Notes under the pieces: generated by a model | The model's input: the letters and a program-made list of their open reading frames with translations, nothing else | The model's database searches: none | Told to the model about the DNA's origin: nothing | Translations under genes and position numbers: made by a program | In this document: positions 25,484 to 33,732 of the stretch, one piece after another | Position numbering within the stretch: the stretch's first letter is position 1 | Layout: the number at the start of each line of letters is the position of its first letter | From: Deltaproteobacteria bacterium | GTDB lineage: Bacteria > Desulfobacterota > RBG-13-43-22 | Direction: 5' to 3' | NCBI GenBank assembly: GCA_016219225.1 | Contig: JACRBX010000076.1 | Span: 1-35,650 of the forward strand | Length of the DNA: 35,650 nt

Positions 25484-26585
25484 ATTTAAAAGGCGGTCTT
25501 GGCACGATCCGCATGACGGGACCCAGGATGGACTGACTCCCCTTAAAAGTCTCGATATCAAAGAGATTGATGATTTTAGCTCCTTATTAACAGGCATGGC
25601 TCAAACGGCTTTTGGAGGGCGTTCTCTGGGAGAAGCCCAGGACATATTTCATGAAATGGTCTCCGATCCCCATTGCCTTAAGGTCGGAACCTTCTCCGGA
25701 GCCATGTCGGTCGCCAAGATGGGCCTTCTGATCTGCGATATGATCGATTGGGGATGGCTGGATATCATCATTTCAACCGGGGCCTTGATGGCCCATGGTT
25801 TGATTGAATCGGTGGGTTTACTCCATTACAAAAGTCCCCCTTCCCGATCGGATGCTTATTTTTATGACGCCGGCTATAACCGGATCTATGATACCCTGGA
25901 AATGGAAAAGAACCTCAATCATATAGAGGAAATCATCTCACGGGTTTTAGACCGAATCGATTTGGAAGAGGCCCCTTTGTCCTCCGAAATCTTTTGCCGG
26001 GAGGTCGGAAAATATTTAGCTGAAATTACCGATCAACCCGGTATCCTGAGAAATGCTTACTTAAAAGGGGTCCCGGTCTATATCCCGGCCTTCACTGATT
26101 CTGAGTTGGGCCTGGATATGGCCACCAGTTTAGTCCGAAAGATTTTGGATTCAAAAAAGGCCGCCACTCCGGCTGAAGCCTTAGGCAAAATGATATTTAA
26201 TTTTAATCCGTTTTTTGATCTCGGGTCCTATACACAGCACATTATTAAGGCTTCCAAACTGGGGATATTCACGATCGGCGGTGGGGTCCCAAGAAACTGG
26301 GCCCAACAGGTCGGGCCTTTTCTGGAAATTCTCCAATACCGTTTGAAGGAAGAAATCCCCCTGAAACGGTTCTCTTACGGGGTTCGTATTTGTCCCGAAC
26401 CGGCCCATTGGGGAGGTTTAAGCGGCTGCACTTATTCGGAAGGGGTTTCCTGGGGGAAATTTGCCTCCCCGGAAGAAGGCGGGCGTTATGCCGAGGTTTT
26501 GTGCGATGCCACGATTGCCTGGCCTATCCTGATGGCCGGGGTGCGACATAAGATCCTCAAAGAAAAGGAAAGCCCGGTCAAATGA
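25476..26585 (+). CDS. Deoxyhypusine synthase-like protein (probable homospermidine synthase)
   Basis: A 369-residue NAD-dependent enzyme of the deoxyhypusine synthase family. Bacteria have no eIF5A, and bacterial members are usually thought to make homospermidine or related polyamines from putrescine. The catalytic lysine is K328 in EGVSWGKF, the position matching Lys329 of the human enzyme. NAD-site stretches such as GTFSGAMSVAKMG and TIGGGVPRNWAQQ are present. The length fits the family. The start ATG overlaps the stop of the agmatinase remnant, and the ribosome site (AAGAAAG) is weak. With the arginine decarboxylase it outlines arginine to agmatine to putrescine to homospermidine, with the middle step missing here. 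Confidence 0.88.
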   Translation: MSEFKRRSWHDPHDGTQDGLTPLKSLDIKEIDDFSSLLTGMAQTAFGGRSLGEAQDIFHEMVSDPHCLKVGTFSGAMSVAKMGLLICDMIDWGWLDIIISTGALMAHGLIESVGLLHYKSPPSRSDAYFYDAGYNRIYDTLEMEKNLNHIEEIISRVLDRIDLEEAPLSSEIFCREVGKYLAEITDQPGILRNAYLKGVPVYIPAFTDSELGLDMATSLVRKILDSKKAATPAEALGKMIFNFNPFFDLGSYTQHIIKASKLGIFTIGGGVPRNWAQQVGPFLEILQYRLKEEIPLKRFSYGVRICPEPAHWGGLSGCTYSEGVSWGKFASPEEGGRYAEVLCDATIAWPILMAGVRHKILKEKESPVK

Positions 26586-26613
26586 ACCCTAAAAGGATAA
26601 AATAAAAATTTTC

Positions 26614-26642
26614 TTGACATGGGCGGTCAGATCGCCTATTAT
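26614..26642 (+). promoter_or_regulatory. Strong predicted promoter of the small lipoprotein
   Basis: TTGACA (26614-26619), 17 bp spacer, TATTAT (26637-26642). The -35 is perfect and the -10 is five of six. The leader to the ATG at 26764 is about 115 nt, unusually long for this window. Confidence 0.7.
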
Positions 26643-26668
26643 CACAATTTATATTTAAGGATACTCTG

Positions 26669-26699
26669 TCTATCTTCTTGAAAAGAGATAGAATTTTTT
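26669..26699 (+). terminator. Terminator-like hairpin in the 5' leader (possible attenuator)
   Basis: TCTATCT (26669-26675) pairs with AGATAGA (26686-26692), with a few more possible pairs inside, followed by six T (26694-26699). It lies about 20 nt after the predicted transcript start and 65 nt before the lipoprotein gene, so it could end transcripts early. Confidence 0.5.
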
Positions 26700-26763
26700 C
26701 ATTTTTTTTAGGTCATAATTTTACTGGCAAGCAATTTAAATTAAGCAAAGGAGGTGAGTCACA

Positions 26764-26979
26764 ATGCGGAAAATAATTTCCTTGGTGCTCGTCGTAATGT
26801 TGTTGGTAGTCTTTTCTTTTGCCATGGGTTGCAAAAAGAAGGAAGAGGCTCCGCCGGCCCCACCTGCGGCTGAACAAAAAGCCCCGGAACCAGCTCCTGC
26901 TCCGGCTCCTGGAGGTGAGCAAAAGGCTCCTGAAGCCGCTCCGGCTCCGGCCCCGGCTCCAGCTCCAGAAAAAAAATAG
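26764..26979 (+). CDS. Small Ala/Pro-rich lipoprotein
   Basis: A 71-residue protein with a clear lipoprotein signal: MRKIISLVLVVMLLVVFSF then AMGC, with the lipidated cysteine at residue 23. The mature part is KKKEE followed by an Ala-Pro-rich, probably unstructured stretch containing two related blocks (EQKAPEPAPAPAPGG and EQKAPEAAPAPAPAPAP) and ending EKK. It may act as a flexible envelope tether, but the function is unknown. AAAGGAGG precedes the ATG at good spacing, and the gene has its own strong promoter, a leader hairpin and a strong terminator, so it is a monocistronic unit that may be highly expressed. Confidence 0.85.
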   Translation: MRKIISLVLVVMLLVVFSFAMGCKKKEEAPPAPPAAEQKAPEPAPAPAPGGEQKAPEAAPAPAPAPAPEKK

Positions 26980-27007
26980 TTTTTTATTCTCTAAATCGAT
27001 TTTCCTT

Positions 27008-27048
27008 AAAGGGACAGTTTGTCAATATTTTTCAAACTGTCCCTTTTT
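27008..27048 (+). terminator. Intrinsic terminator of the small lipoprotein gene
   Basis: AAAGGGACAGTTTG (27008-27021) pairs perfectly with CAAACTGTCCCTTT (27033-27046), a 14-bp stem with an 11-nt loop and a T-tract (27044-27048). Confidence 0.93.
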
Positions 27049-27085
27049 CTTTCCTAACCCGGACAAGCCGGAACCAAAAGCTTAC

Positions 27086-27109
27086 CACGAAGACTCGAAG
27101 GCACAAAGA
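27086..27109 (+). repeat. Octanucleotide repeat (CACGAAGA type)
   Basis: Three 8-bp units: CACGAAGA, CTCGAAGG, CACAAAGA. It resembles the CCACGAAG segment of the dispersed elements and is related in style to the 7-bp repeats. Confidence 0.5.
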
Positions 27110-27314
27110 AATGCAAAAAATTTTCTTGCCATTTTGAGAAGAATTTTATTGGCTGCAAGGGGTGCCGGGTATCCGGCTGAGAGAACAACCCGCCTTTATT
27201 CCTCCTGGATTAAAAAAAAGAGCCGGTCATGATTTTTTTCTTATTTTTTAAATAAAGGTATCATAGGAACCGAAAAATTCAGGGAATAATTAAACTTTAG
27301 AATGTTTTTTCTTC
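27110..27314. other. Intergenic, nothing recognised
   Basis: AT-rich stretch between the octanucleotide repeat and the promoter at 27315. A weak inverted repeat (AAAATTTTCTT near 27117 with AAGAATTTT near 27138) is visible. I see no gene or RNA here. Confidence 0.4.
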
Positions 27315-27343
27315 TTGACCCTCCAGTCGGCTTATTTTATATT
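27315..27343 (+). promoter_or_regulatory. Predicted promoter of the second hydroxyacyl-CoA dehydrogenase
   Basis: TTGACC (27315-27320), 17 bp spacer, TATATT (27338-27343), with a leader of about 85 nt before the ATG at 27436. Confidence 0.6.
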
Positions 27344-27435
27344 CTTTTCAGACAGAAAGTCGGAAAAACCCGATGTCCTGTTATCGTCGATCATCGACGC
27401 ATCTATTTTGTCAGTTTCAGGAAAGGAGAAAGGTA

Positions 27436-28308
27436 ATGACCGTCAATGACATTAAAAATGTTTGTGTAGTGGGGGCCGGTAACATGGGCCACCAGATTTC
27501 CCTTCTTTGCGCCCTCCATGGGTATAAGACCACCTGTACCGACGTGGTTCCGGAAATTTTAAAGAAGGCCGAAAAATTTGTCGATACCTATTTGCCCGGA
27601 AGGGTTGCCAAGGGGAAATTGACTCAGGAACAGGCCGATGCAGCCCGCAAGAATATTTCCTTCACCCTCGATTTGAAAGAGGCGGCCAAAGACGCCGACT
27701 TTGTCATCGAAGCAGCCATCGAAGTCCTCGACATCAAAAGAAAGGTCTTTTCCGACCTTGATCAATTCGCCCCTTCCCATGCCATTCTGGCCACCAACAG
27801 CTCGGCCCTGGTGAGTTCCTTGATTGCCGACGCCACCAAACGGCCTGATAAAGTCGTCAACATGCACTTCTTCAACCCGGCCCTGGTAATGAAACTGGTG
27901 GAAGTGGTCAAAGGCCCCCATGTTTCGGATGAAACCGCCACGGTGACTATGGCACTATGTGAGAAATTGGAAAAGGTGCCGGTGCTGATCAATAAGGAAG
28001 TGGAAGGGTTTCTGCTGAACCGGATTTTCAAGGTCATCAGCCGGGAGGCCCTCTGGATGCTGGAGATGGGCATCGCCACGGCTGAAGACATCGACAAGGC
28101 CTGTGTTTACGGGGCCGGCCATCCTATGGGTCCCTTCCGGCTGATGGACCTGACCGGCATTGACCTGGCCTATATCATGTCCGTGGAACGGTTTAAGAAA
28201 TCCGGTGATTTTGCCGACCTTCCCGCTCCGAGCATTGTGGAAAAATATGTTAAGGGAAACTATGGGGAGAAGTCCGGAAAAGGGTGGTACGATTACTCCA
28301 AGAAGTAA
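27436..28308 (+). CDS. 3-hydroxyacyl-CoA dehydrogenase
   Basis: A 290-residue NAD-dependent dehydrogenase, paralogous to the enzyme at 2949. The Rossmann loop is GAGNMG at 13-18. The catalytic set is S123, H144 and E156, and the motif after the histidine is the normal HFFNP. The C-terminal domain has HPMGPFRLMDLTG and ends EKSGKGWYDYSKK. It oxidises 3-hydroxyacyl-CoA in beta-oxidation or a related route; chain length cannot be told. The start is the ATG at 27436 behind AAAGGAGAAAGG; an upstream in-frame ATG at 27373 would add 21 unconserved residues. It is transcribed alone from its own promoter and converges on the DsbC-like gene. Confidence 0.9.
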   Translation: MTVNDIKNVCVVGAGNMGHQISLLCALHGYKTTCTDVVPEILKKAEKFVDTYLPGRVAKGKLTQEQADAARKNISFTLDLKEAAKDADFVIEAAIEVLDIKRKVFSDLDQFAPSHAILATNSSALVSSLIADATKRPDKVVNMHFFNPALVMKLVEVVKGPHVSDETATVTMALCEKLEKVPVLINKEVEGFLLNRIFKVISREALWMLEMGIATAEDIDKACVYGAGHPMGPFRLMDLTGIDLAYIMSVERFKKSGDFADLPAPSIVEKYVKGNYGEKSGKGWYDYSKK

Positions 28309-28332
28309 TAAGCAACAGGGCTCTTGTGCCGA

Positions 28333-28359
28333 TCAGGGGCGGGTTTATCCCGCCCCTGA
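28333..28359. terminator. GC-rich hairpin between convergent genes
   Basis: TCAGGGGCGGG (28333-28343), loop TTTAT, CCCGCCCCTGA (28349-28359), a perfect 11-bp stem. It lies between the dehydrogenase and the minus-strand DsbC-like gene. There is no T-tract, so a bidirectional terminator is likely but not certain. Confidence 0.7.
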
Positions 28360-28384
28360 AGATATTCAAGATACAGCGGGACGG

Positions 28385-29176
28385 TTATTTCAAGGGCTTG
28401 GTCAAGCCTAATCGCCTTCGCAATTCCTCTTCGGGGATTACCCCGGACATATAAATCCCATCACTGAAAATAAAAGTCGGGGTTGAAGAAATCCCTTTTT
28501 TCTTCATGAAGGCGATCGTACCATCCACCTTTTTGATCCCCTCGGCACATTGGTGGTCCGATTGATAATTCCCCTCTAATCCTTCGACTCCTTTTTGGTC
28601 GCAAAGGATAGCAATGGATTGCTCCCGGGCCCCTTTGTGAATATCCAAAGGAAAAAGGAGAAAATGGACCTGAAATCCTTCTTTTTCCATCACCTTCTTT
28701 AAAAGGGCCTCGGCCTGTTTGCAAAAGGAGCATTGGGGATCGGTGGCCAGATAAACCACCTTTTTCCCCTGTCCCATGGTAAAGGCCGTGAGCGATTCTA
28801 CCTGACGCATTTCCTCGGGAGTGAGCCGGTTCAACAATTGAAGGGTTTCCTGGGTCAGGTTCTTCCCGCTCTTTGCTTCGAAGAGACTACCGGCCAGCAG
28901 GAAATCTCCCCGGGAATCAGAATAAAGAAGGTGGATCTGGCCCCCTATTTTTAGGGGTATCTGGCAGAGTCCGGCTTCGGCCGGACTGACCTTTCCTATT
29001 TCGAACTGTAATTTCGGGAAGGTTTTTCTGATGGCGGGGAGAAGTTTTTCGGAAGATGGACATTGGGCCTTAACCGGGAAAGGGAAAACCATCAGATCGA
29101 GGCCAAGCAGGCCCCCCAAAACCGTTACAAATATGAATAACCGCCCTAAACGTCCCATCCGTTTCTCTAAAATCAT
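28385..29176 (-). CDS. DsbC-like thioredoxin-fold protein
   Basis: A 263-residue exported thiol-disulfide protein. The N-terminus is a signal peptide or anchor (residues 13-36, hydrophobic, ending in FPVKAQC). The thioredoxin-fold domain has a CxxC at 149-152 (PQCSFCKQ) and the cis-proline loop STPT at 231-234. The overall plan, with an N-terminal dimerisation-like region and a C-terminal catalytic domain, matches DsbC/DsbG disulfide isomerases. CSFC differs from the DsbC CGYC. The ATG overlaps the livH stop (TAATG), so it is the last gene of the transporter operon and is translationally coupled, an unusual companion for a transporter. Confidence 0.83.
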   Translation of the reverse strand: MILEKRMGRLGRLFIFVTVLGGLLGLDLMVFPFPVKAQCPSSEKLLPAIRKTFPKLQFEIGKVSPAEAGLCQIPLKIGGQIHLLYSDSRGDFLLAGSLFEAKSGKNLTQETLQLLNRLTPEEMRQVESLTAFTMGQGKKVVYLATDPQCSFCKQAEALLKKVMEKEGFQVHFLLFPLDIHKGAREQSIAILCDQKGVEGLEGNYQSDHQCAEGIKKVDGTIAFMKKKGISSTPTFIFSDGIYMSGVIPEEELRRRLGLTKPLK

Positions 29177-30057
29177 TAAACCCGTTCTTTGAACTCCGTT
29201 CCCAGGAGTCCCTCCGGCCGTATTAATAATATAACAATAATCACCAGGAAAGCCAGGGTATTCTTGAAAGCCACGGTGATATAGTTGCCGGCCAGACTTT
29301 CAGCCAGTCCCAACAGGAGGCCGCCTACGATGGCCCCGGGGAGGCTGTTCAACCCTCCCAATACGGCGGCTGCAAATCCCTTCAGAAAGGGATCGAGCAT
29401 GAAGAAGGGATCCAGCAGCAGGGCCGGAGCCAGGAAGAGACCGGCCAGGACCCCCAGGAAGGCGGCCAGTCCCCAGGAAAGAGAAAGGATACTGCGGGTC
29501 GGTATACCAAGGGTCTGAGCCGCCGGCAGGTTTTCCGATGTGGCCCGCATGGCCAGCCCCAGACGGGTTCGCTGAACCAAAAGATAAAGTAATGCGCTCC
29601 CCAAAAGGCCGACGGCCATGGCCCCCAGCGAGAGCTGGCTGACCACCGTTTCCCCAAGCTTATAGACCTTAGTGTCCGAGAGGGGGAAAGGAAAAGATTG
29701 CGGCTCTGTACCCCAGGTATAAGAAATAAGTCCTTGAAAGATCAATCCCAACCCTACGGTTAAGATCGTTTGCCCTAACAAGGTGGCATCCCGCCGCTGA
29801 GCCGGAATGAGGATGGCAAAATAAAAACCCATGGCGAGTAAACCGCCGAAAAGGAGGGCCAGAAAAAAGGCCAGGCTGAAGGATTGGTTCCAACCTAAAA
29901 TCATGAAGGCGAAGAAGGTTCCGGCAGTGGCCATATCGCCATGGGCGAAATTTAAGATCCGGGTGGAGCGGTAGATAAGGACTACACCCAAAGCAACCAG
30001 GGCATACAAACTGCCGATGGACAGACCGGAAATGGCATATTGCAGAAATAAGTTCAT
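29176..30057 (-). CDS. livH: Branched-chain-type ABC transporter permease LivH
   Basis: A 293-residue inner-membrane permease with about eight hydrophobic helices, one half of the membrane channel of a HAAT-family importer (branched-chain amino acids or, in many anaerobes, organic acids). Typical features: GLSIGSLYALVALGVVLIY at the N-terminus, ILNFAHGDMATAGTF, and a C-terminal AAVLGGLNSLPGAIVGGLLL block. AAGGA lies about 7 nt before the ATG. The gap to livM upstream is 111 bp and contains an inverted array of heptanucleotide repeats, while all other junctions of the operon overlap or touch. Confidence 0.92.
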   Translation of the reverse strand: MNLFLQYAISGLSIGSLYALVALGVVLIYRSTRILNFAHGDMATAGTFFAFMILGWNQSFSLAFFLALLFGGLLAMGFYFAILIPAQRRDATLLGQTILTVGLGLIFQGLISYTWGTEPQSFPFPLSDTKVYKLGETVVSQLSLGAMAVGLLGSALLYLLVQRTRLGLAMRATSENLPAAQTLGIPTRSILSLSWGLAAFLGVLAGLFLAPALLLDPFFMLDPFLKGFAAAVLGGLNSLPGAIVGGLLLGLAESLAGNYITVAFKNTLAFLVIIVILLIRPEGLLGTEFKERV

Positions 30058-30077
30058 AAGTTTTCCTTAATGTCAAG

Positions 30078-30162
30078 GGCAAAAGGCCCAAGGCGTAAGG
30101 CGCAAGGAAGGACAAAAAATAACTGCTCTTTACCTTGTACCTTGTGCCTTGAACCTTGAGCC
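30078..30162 (-). repeat. Inverted pair of GGYNNAA heptanucleotide arrays
   Basis: The left array on the plus strand reads GGCAAAA, GGCCCAA, GGCGTAA, GGCGCAA, GGAAGGA (30078-30112). The right array reads CTTTACC, TTGTACC, TTGTGCC, TTGAACC, TTGAGCC (30128-30162), which on the opposite strand is GGCTCAA, GGTTCAA, GGCACAA, GGTACAA, GGTAAAG. Both obey the form GGYNNAA and face each other across 15 bp, so RNA through the livM-livH gap could fold into an imperfect hairpin. Confidence 0.75.
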
Positions 30163-30168
30163 GAATTT

Positions 30169-31149
30169 TTATCTAAACGGCCACATCCTGAGATAGAGCC
30201 GGATCTTCATCCAACGGCCGGAGAGCCCCAGGGGTTCGAAAATCAGGATGATCAGAATGGCTATTCCATAGACCACCGGGATCAAGGCCTTTATATCACT
30301 GAAAACCTGAGGAACCAGAACCACAAAGGCCGCTCCCAGGATGGCCCCTTCCACCGAAGCCAAACCGCCGATGATGACAGCCACAAACAGGGTTATGGTT
30401 TCCAGGAAGGTGAACATGTTGGGTTCCAGATAACCCAGTAACAAGGCATAGAGTCCTCCTTGAACCCCGGTATAAAAAGAACTGATGGCAAAAGAGAGCA
30501 GCTTGTAGCGGGTGAGATTGACCCCCATGGCTTCGGCCGCGATGTCGTTATCCCTTATGGCGATGAAGGCCCGACCGACAAAAGAAGAAATCAGGTTATA
30601 AGACATCAAAGTAAAAAGAAAGGCCAAAAAAAGAATGAAATAGTAAAAGGTGGTGGTTTGACTCAGGGTCAGGAACGGCTGGAGCTTTTGGACGGTAAGC
30701 CCCATCCGGCCCCCGGACAGGAGCTCCGAGTTGACGAAGACCTGATAGACCGCTATCCCGAATCCAAGGGTGACAATAGCCAGATAAGGACCTTTTAAGC
30801 GCAGAGAGGGAAAGCCGACCAGGATACCGAAAAGCCCGGCCAGGAAACCGGATAAAAAGAGATTAATCAGTATAGGACAACCCATCCGGGAGAGGTGTCC
30901 GAAGGTAAAGGCCCCGATGGCCAGGAAACCGGCCTGCCCGAAAGAGATCTGGCCTGTATAACCGATTAAAATGTTTTGCCCTTGTACCCCGATGGTGTAG
31001 ATAAAAATCAGGGTGGCCACATAGACCCAATATTCCCGGCCAAACCAGGGCAGCAGGAGTAAAGCGACCAGCAACAAGACAATCCACAAACCGGTCCAGG
31101 GCTTTCGTATCAACCGCAGTTCTTCTTTATAGCTTTCAATCAGATCCAT
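30169..31149 (-). CDS. livM: Branched-chain-type ABC transporter permease LivM
   Basis: A 326-residue inner-membrane permease, the partner of LivH. There are about nine hydrophobic helices; conserved stretches include GYTGQISFGQAGFLAIGAF, GPYLAIVTLGFG and AIRDNDIAAEAMGVN, and the C-terminal ITLFVAVIIGGLASVEGAIL. Its ATG lies one base after the acyl-CoA ligase stop (TGATATG), so translation is probably coupled. It has a normal length and no visible defects. Confidence 0.93.
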   Translation of the reverse strand: MDLIESYKEELRLIRKPWTGLWIVLLLVALLLLPWFGREYWVYVATLIFIYTIGVQGQNILIGYTGQISFGQAGFLAIGAFTFGHLSRMGCPILINLFLSGFLAGLFGILVGFPSLRLKGPYLAIVTLGFGIAVYQVFVNSELLSGGRMGLTVQKLQPFLTLSQTTTFYYFILFLAFLFTLMSYNLISSFVGRAFIAIRDNDIAAEAMGVNLTRYKLLSFAISSFYTGVQGGLYALLLGYLEPNMFTFLETITLFVAVIIGGLASVEGAILGAAFVVLVPQVFSDIKALIPVVYGIAILIILIFEPLGLSGRWMKIRLYLRMWPFR

Positions 31150-31150
31150 A

Positions 31151-32959
31151 TCATCTTTTCCCTTTATACATCGATTCTATCAACTCGGCATACCGTTTTT
31201 CCAGAAAACGGCGTTTGACCTTTTTGGTCGGGGTGACATCCCCATCCTCCTCATAAAATCGTCTGGGAAGGAGGGCGAATTTCTTGATGGATTCGACCTG
31301 GGAAAGGGTCTTGTTGACCTTGGATACTTCCTGATCGATTAGTTTGATGATCTCAGGATTCTGGGTCAGGTTTTCAAAGGTGGTAAAGGGGATACGGTTA
31401 TCCTGGGCATATTTATTGACATTGTCCTCATCGATCAAGATCAGGGCCGCTAAAAATTTGCGGCCGTCCCCGATCACCACGGCGTCCTGGATATAGGGAC
31501 TGAATTTCAACTTATTTTCAATAAAGGCCGGGGTGATATTCTTCCCGCCGGCCGTAATCAAAATGTCCTTTTTACGGTCCATGATCTTCAGATAACCGTC
31601 TTCCAGAACCCCCACATCCCCGGTATACAACCAGCCGTCCTTGACGGTCTCGGCCGTCAGTAGGGGGTCCTTTAAATAGCCTTTAAAGACTCCGACGCCT
31701 CGGGCCAGGATCTCTCCGTCTTCGGCAATCCTGACCTCTACCCCGGGGATCGGTTCCCCCACATAGCCCCAGCGGGGATGGTCGATGCGCTGCAAGGCGA
31801 TCACCCCGGTCGATTCGGTCTGGCCGTAACCTTCCCGTAAGGGGATGCCCAGGGCATTGTAATACTCAAACAGCTCCGGAGAGGCCGGGGCCGCCCCGCA
31901 GATGGCAAAACGGACCCGCTCAAACCCTAATTGGCGTCTCAGATGGTATAGGACCAGCCAGTAAAAGGGCCAGTAGAGCAAGGCCCACAGCCGGCGCTCT
32001 TTAGAACCTCCGGGGGTTCGTATATATTTCAGACCGATCCCGATACTCAGGCGATAAAGGATCTTCTTCAAGGGGGTGGAATCGGACATGCGGATTTCGA
32101 TCATGGAGGCAAATTTTTCCCAGATCCGGGGCACACTGGCAAAAACGGTCGGGGAAACTTCCCGCAGGTTTTCCGGCAGGGTATCCATACTCTCCACAAA
32201 ATTGACCGTACATCCGCTCCAGATGGAGGTAAAAACAGAGATCAAATTTTCATAAATATGGGCCAGGGGCAGGTAGGAGACGACTTCATCGGTCTCAAAA
32301 CCCTTGTTGACCGCATCATAGGATTCGGTCAGGCCCAGGATATTCCGGTGGCTGATCATGGCCCCTTTAGGCCGGCCAGTGGTTCCGGAGGTATAGATAA
32401 TCATGGCGGTGTCATCCGCCTGAATCTCGGCCAGGTGGTCTTCCACGCAGCGGGGATTATGCTCCAGATGGGAGGCGGCCTCTTTGAGAAACTGATCGAA
32501 GAAGATGATCTTCTCCTGGGAAAACCCCCACAGCCCTTTGGGGTCCCAGATGATGACCTGTTTAACTGAAGGCAGATCCGGGAGGATCTGGAGGACCTTG
32601 TCCACCTGTTCTTCATTTTCAACAAACAGGACCTTCGATTCGGAATGGTTGACCACATAGGCCACCTGATCCGCAGCCGAGGTCGGATAGATGCCGCAGG
32701 TCACCCCCCCGCCGGACATAACGGCCAGATGGCAAACCAGCCATTCCGGCCGGTTTTCACCCAGGATGCAGACCCGGTCCCCTCGTTCAACCCCTAATGC
32801 GATCAGGCCGGCGGCCACCTGTCGGACCATTCGACCATATTCTTTCCAGGAAATGCGCTTCCAGATCCCGTAATCCTTGTGCCGCAGGGCCACCCGATCT
32901 CCATACCGCTCCACCTGGCTGAAAAACAGGGCGGGAAAATGTTCTAGTCCCTGATGCAT
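31151..32959 (-). CDS. AMP-forming long-chain acyl-CoA synthetase within the Liv operon
   Basis: A 602-residue ANL-superfamily ligase of the FadD15 type, activating a carboxylic acid with ATP and CoA through an acyl-adenylate. The P-loop-like YTSGTTGRPKG is at 189-199, and GYGQTEST, WLYTGDVG and DRKKDILITAGGKNITP mark the later A-motifs. TPTKKVKRR near the C-terminus resembles the catalytic-lysine region. The chain length of the acid is unknown. I use the ATG at 32959 because AGGAG lies 6 nt upstream and it overlaps the livF stop (TAATG); the ATG at 32965 touches the ribosome site. Lying between livF and livM, it suggests the transporter imports an acid that is activated on entry. Confidence 0.92.
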   Translation of the reverse strand: MHQGLEHFPALFFSQVERYGDRVALRHKDYGIWKRISWKEYGRMVRQVAAGLIALGVERGDRVCILGENRPEWLVCHLAVMSGGGVTCGIYPTSAADQVAYVVNHSESKVLFVENEEQVDKVLQILPDLPSVKQVIIWDPKGLWGFSQEKIIFFDQFLKEAASHLEHNPRCVEDHLAEIQADDTAMIIYTSGTTGRPKGAMISHRNILGLTESYDAVNKGFETDEVVSYLPLAHIYENLISVFTSIWSGCTVNFVESMDTLPENLREVSPTVFASVPRIWEKFASMIEIRMSDSTPLKKILYRLSIGIGLKYIRTPGGSKERRLWALLYWPFYWLVLYHLRRQLGFERVRFAICGAAPASPELFEYYNALGIPLREGYGQTESTGVIALQRIDHPRWGYVGEPIPGVEVRIAEDGEILARGVGVFKGYLKDPLLTAETVKDGWLYTGDVGVLEDGYLKIMDRKKDILITAGGKNITPAFIENKLKFSPYIQDAVVIGDGRKFLAALILIDEDNVNKYAQDNRIPFTTFENLTQNPEIIKLIDQEVSKVNKTLSQVESIKKFALLPRRFYEEDGDVTPTKKVKRRFLEKRYAELIESMYKGKR

Positions 32960-33732
32960 TACCATCTCCTTCTTTTCTTATAAAGTCGCCAACCCTTGGA
33001 AGAGGTCGATTCCTTGCCCAGGCCCAAATACAGTTCCTGGACATCTTCGTTTTCCATTAATTCTTTTGATGATCCTTTCAGCACGATCCGGCCGGCTTCC
33101 AGGATATAGCCGTAGTTGGCAATCTTGAGGGCTAATTTGGCATTCTGCTCGACCAGCAGGATGGTCGTCCCGAGCTTACTGATCTTTTGCAGGGCATCGA
33201 AGACCAGCCGGGCCACCAGCGGGGCCAGACCCAGAGAGGGCTCGTCGAGCATCAAAAGCTTGGGTTTGCGCAGCATGGCCCGGGAAATAGCCAGCATCTG
33301 CTGTTCCCCCCCGGAGAGGGTTTCGGCCTGCTGGCCGGTCCGTTCTTTCAGGATCGGAAAAAGCTCGTAGATAAAATCCAGATCATCCTTGATCCCTTTG
33401 TCCCGGCGGCCCCAACAGCCCAGCTCCAGGTTTTCCCGGACGGTCAATTCCCGAAAAAGACCGCGGTCTTCGGGGACGTAAACAATCCCGGAAGAAGAAA
33501 TCCGCTCCGGGGGCAGACGGTGGATCCGGCGGCCGTTGAATTCGATGACCCCCTTCTTGGGCTGATCCTTGAGTAACCCGGCGATGGTCCTGAGAAGTGT
33601 CGTTTTTCCGGCCCCATTGGGCCCCAGGACGGCAAAGATTTCTCCCTCGGCTACCTCCAGGGAAAGGCCGTGCAGGGCGTAGATACGGTCAAAATAAAGG
33701 GTCTCAATATTGGCGATTTTTAAGAAAGACAT
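32959..33732 (-). CDS. livF: Branched-chain-type ABC transporter ATPase LivF
   Basis: A 257-residue ATPase subunit on the cytoplasmic face. Walker A is GPNGAGKT at 37-44, the signature is LSGGEQQ at 139-145, Walker B is LLMLDEP at 159-165, followed by SLGLAP. The C-terminus has an unusual basic, serine-rich end (TSSKGWRLYKKRRRW), about 20 residues beyond the usual LivF end. The start overlaps the livG stop (TAATG at 33734-33730) and its own stop overlaps the acyl-CoA synthetase start, so the genes form one tightly coupled unit. Confidence 0.93.
   Translation of the reverse strand: MSFLKIANIETLYFDRIYALHGLSLEVAEGEIFAVLGPNGAGKTTLLRTIAGLLKDQPKKGVIEFNGRRIHRLPPERISSSGIVYVPEDRGLFRELTVRENLELGCWGRRDKGIKDDLDFIYELFPILKERTGQQAETLSGGEQQMLAISRAMLRKPKLLMLDEPSLGLAPLVARLVFDALQKISKLGTTILLVEQNAKLALKIANYGYILEAGRIVLKGSSKELMENEDVQELYLGLGKESTSSKGWRLYKKRRRW

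Noticed and set aside
26819-27232. Arg/Leu-rich frame overlapping the small lipoprotein
   Set aside because: It is a shifted reading of the Ala/Pro codons and runs through a strong terminator.
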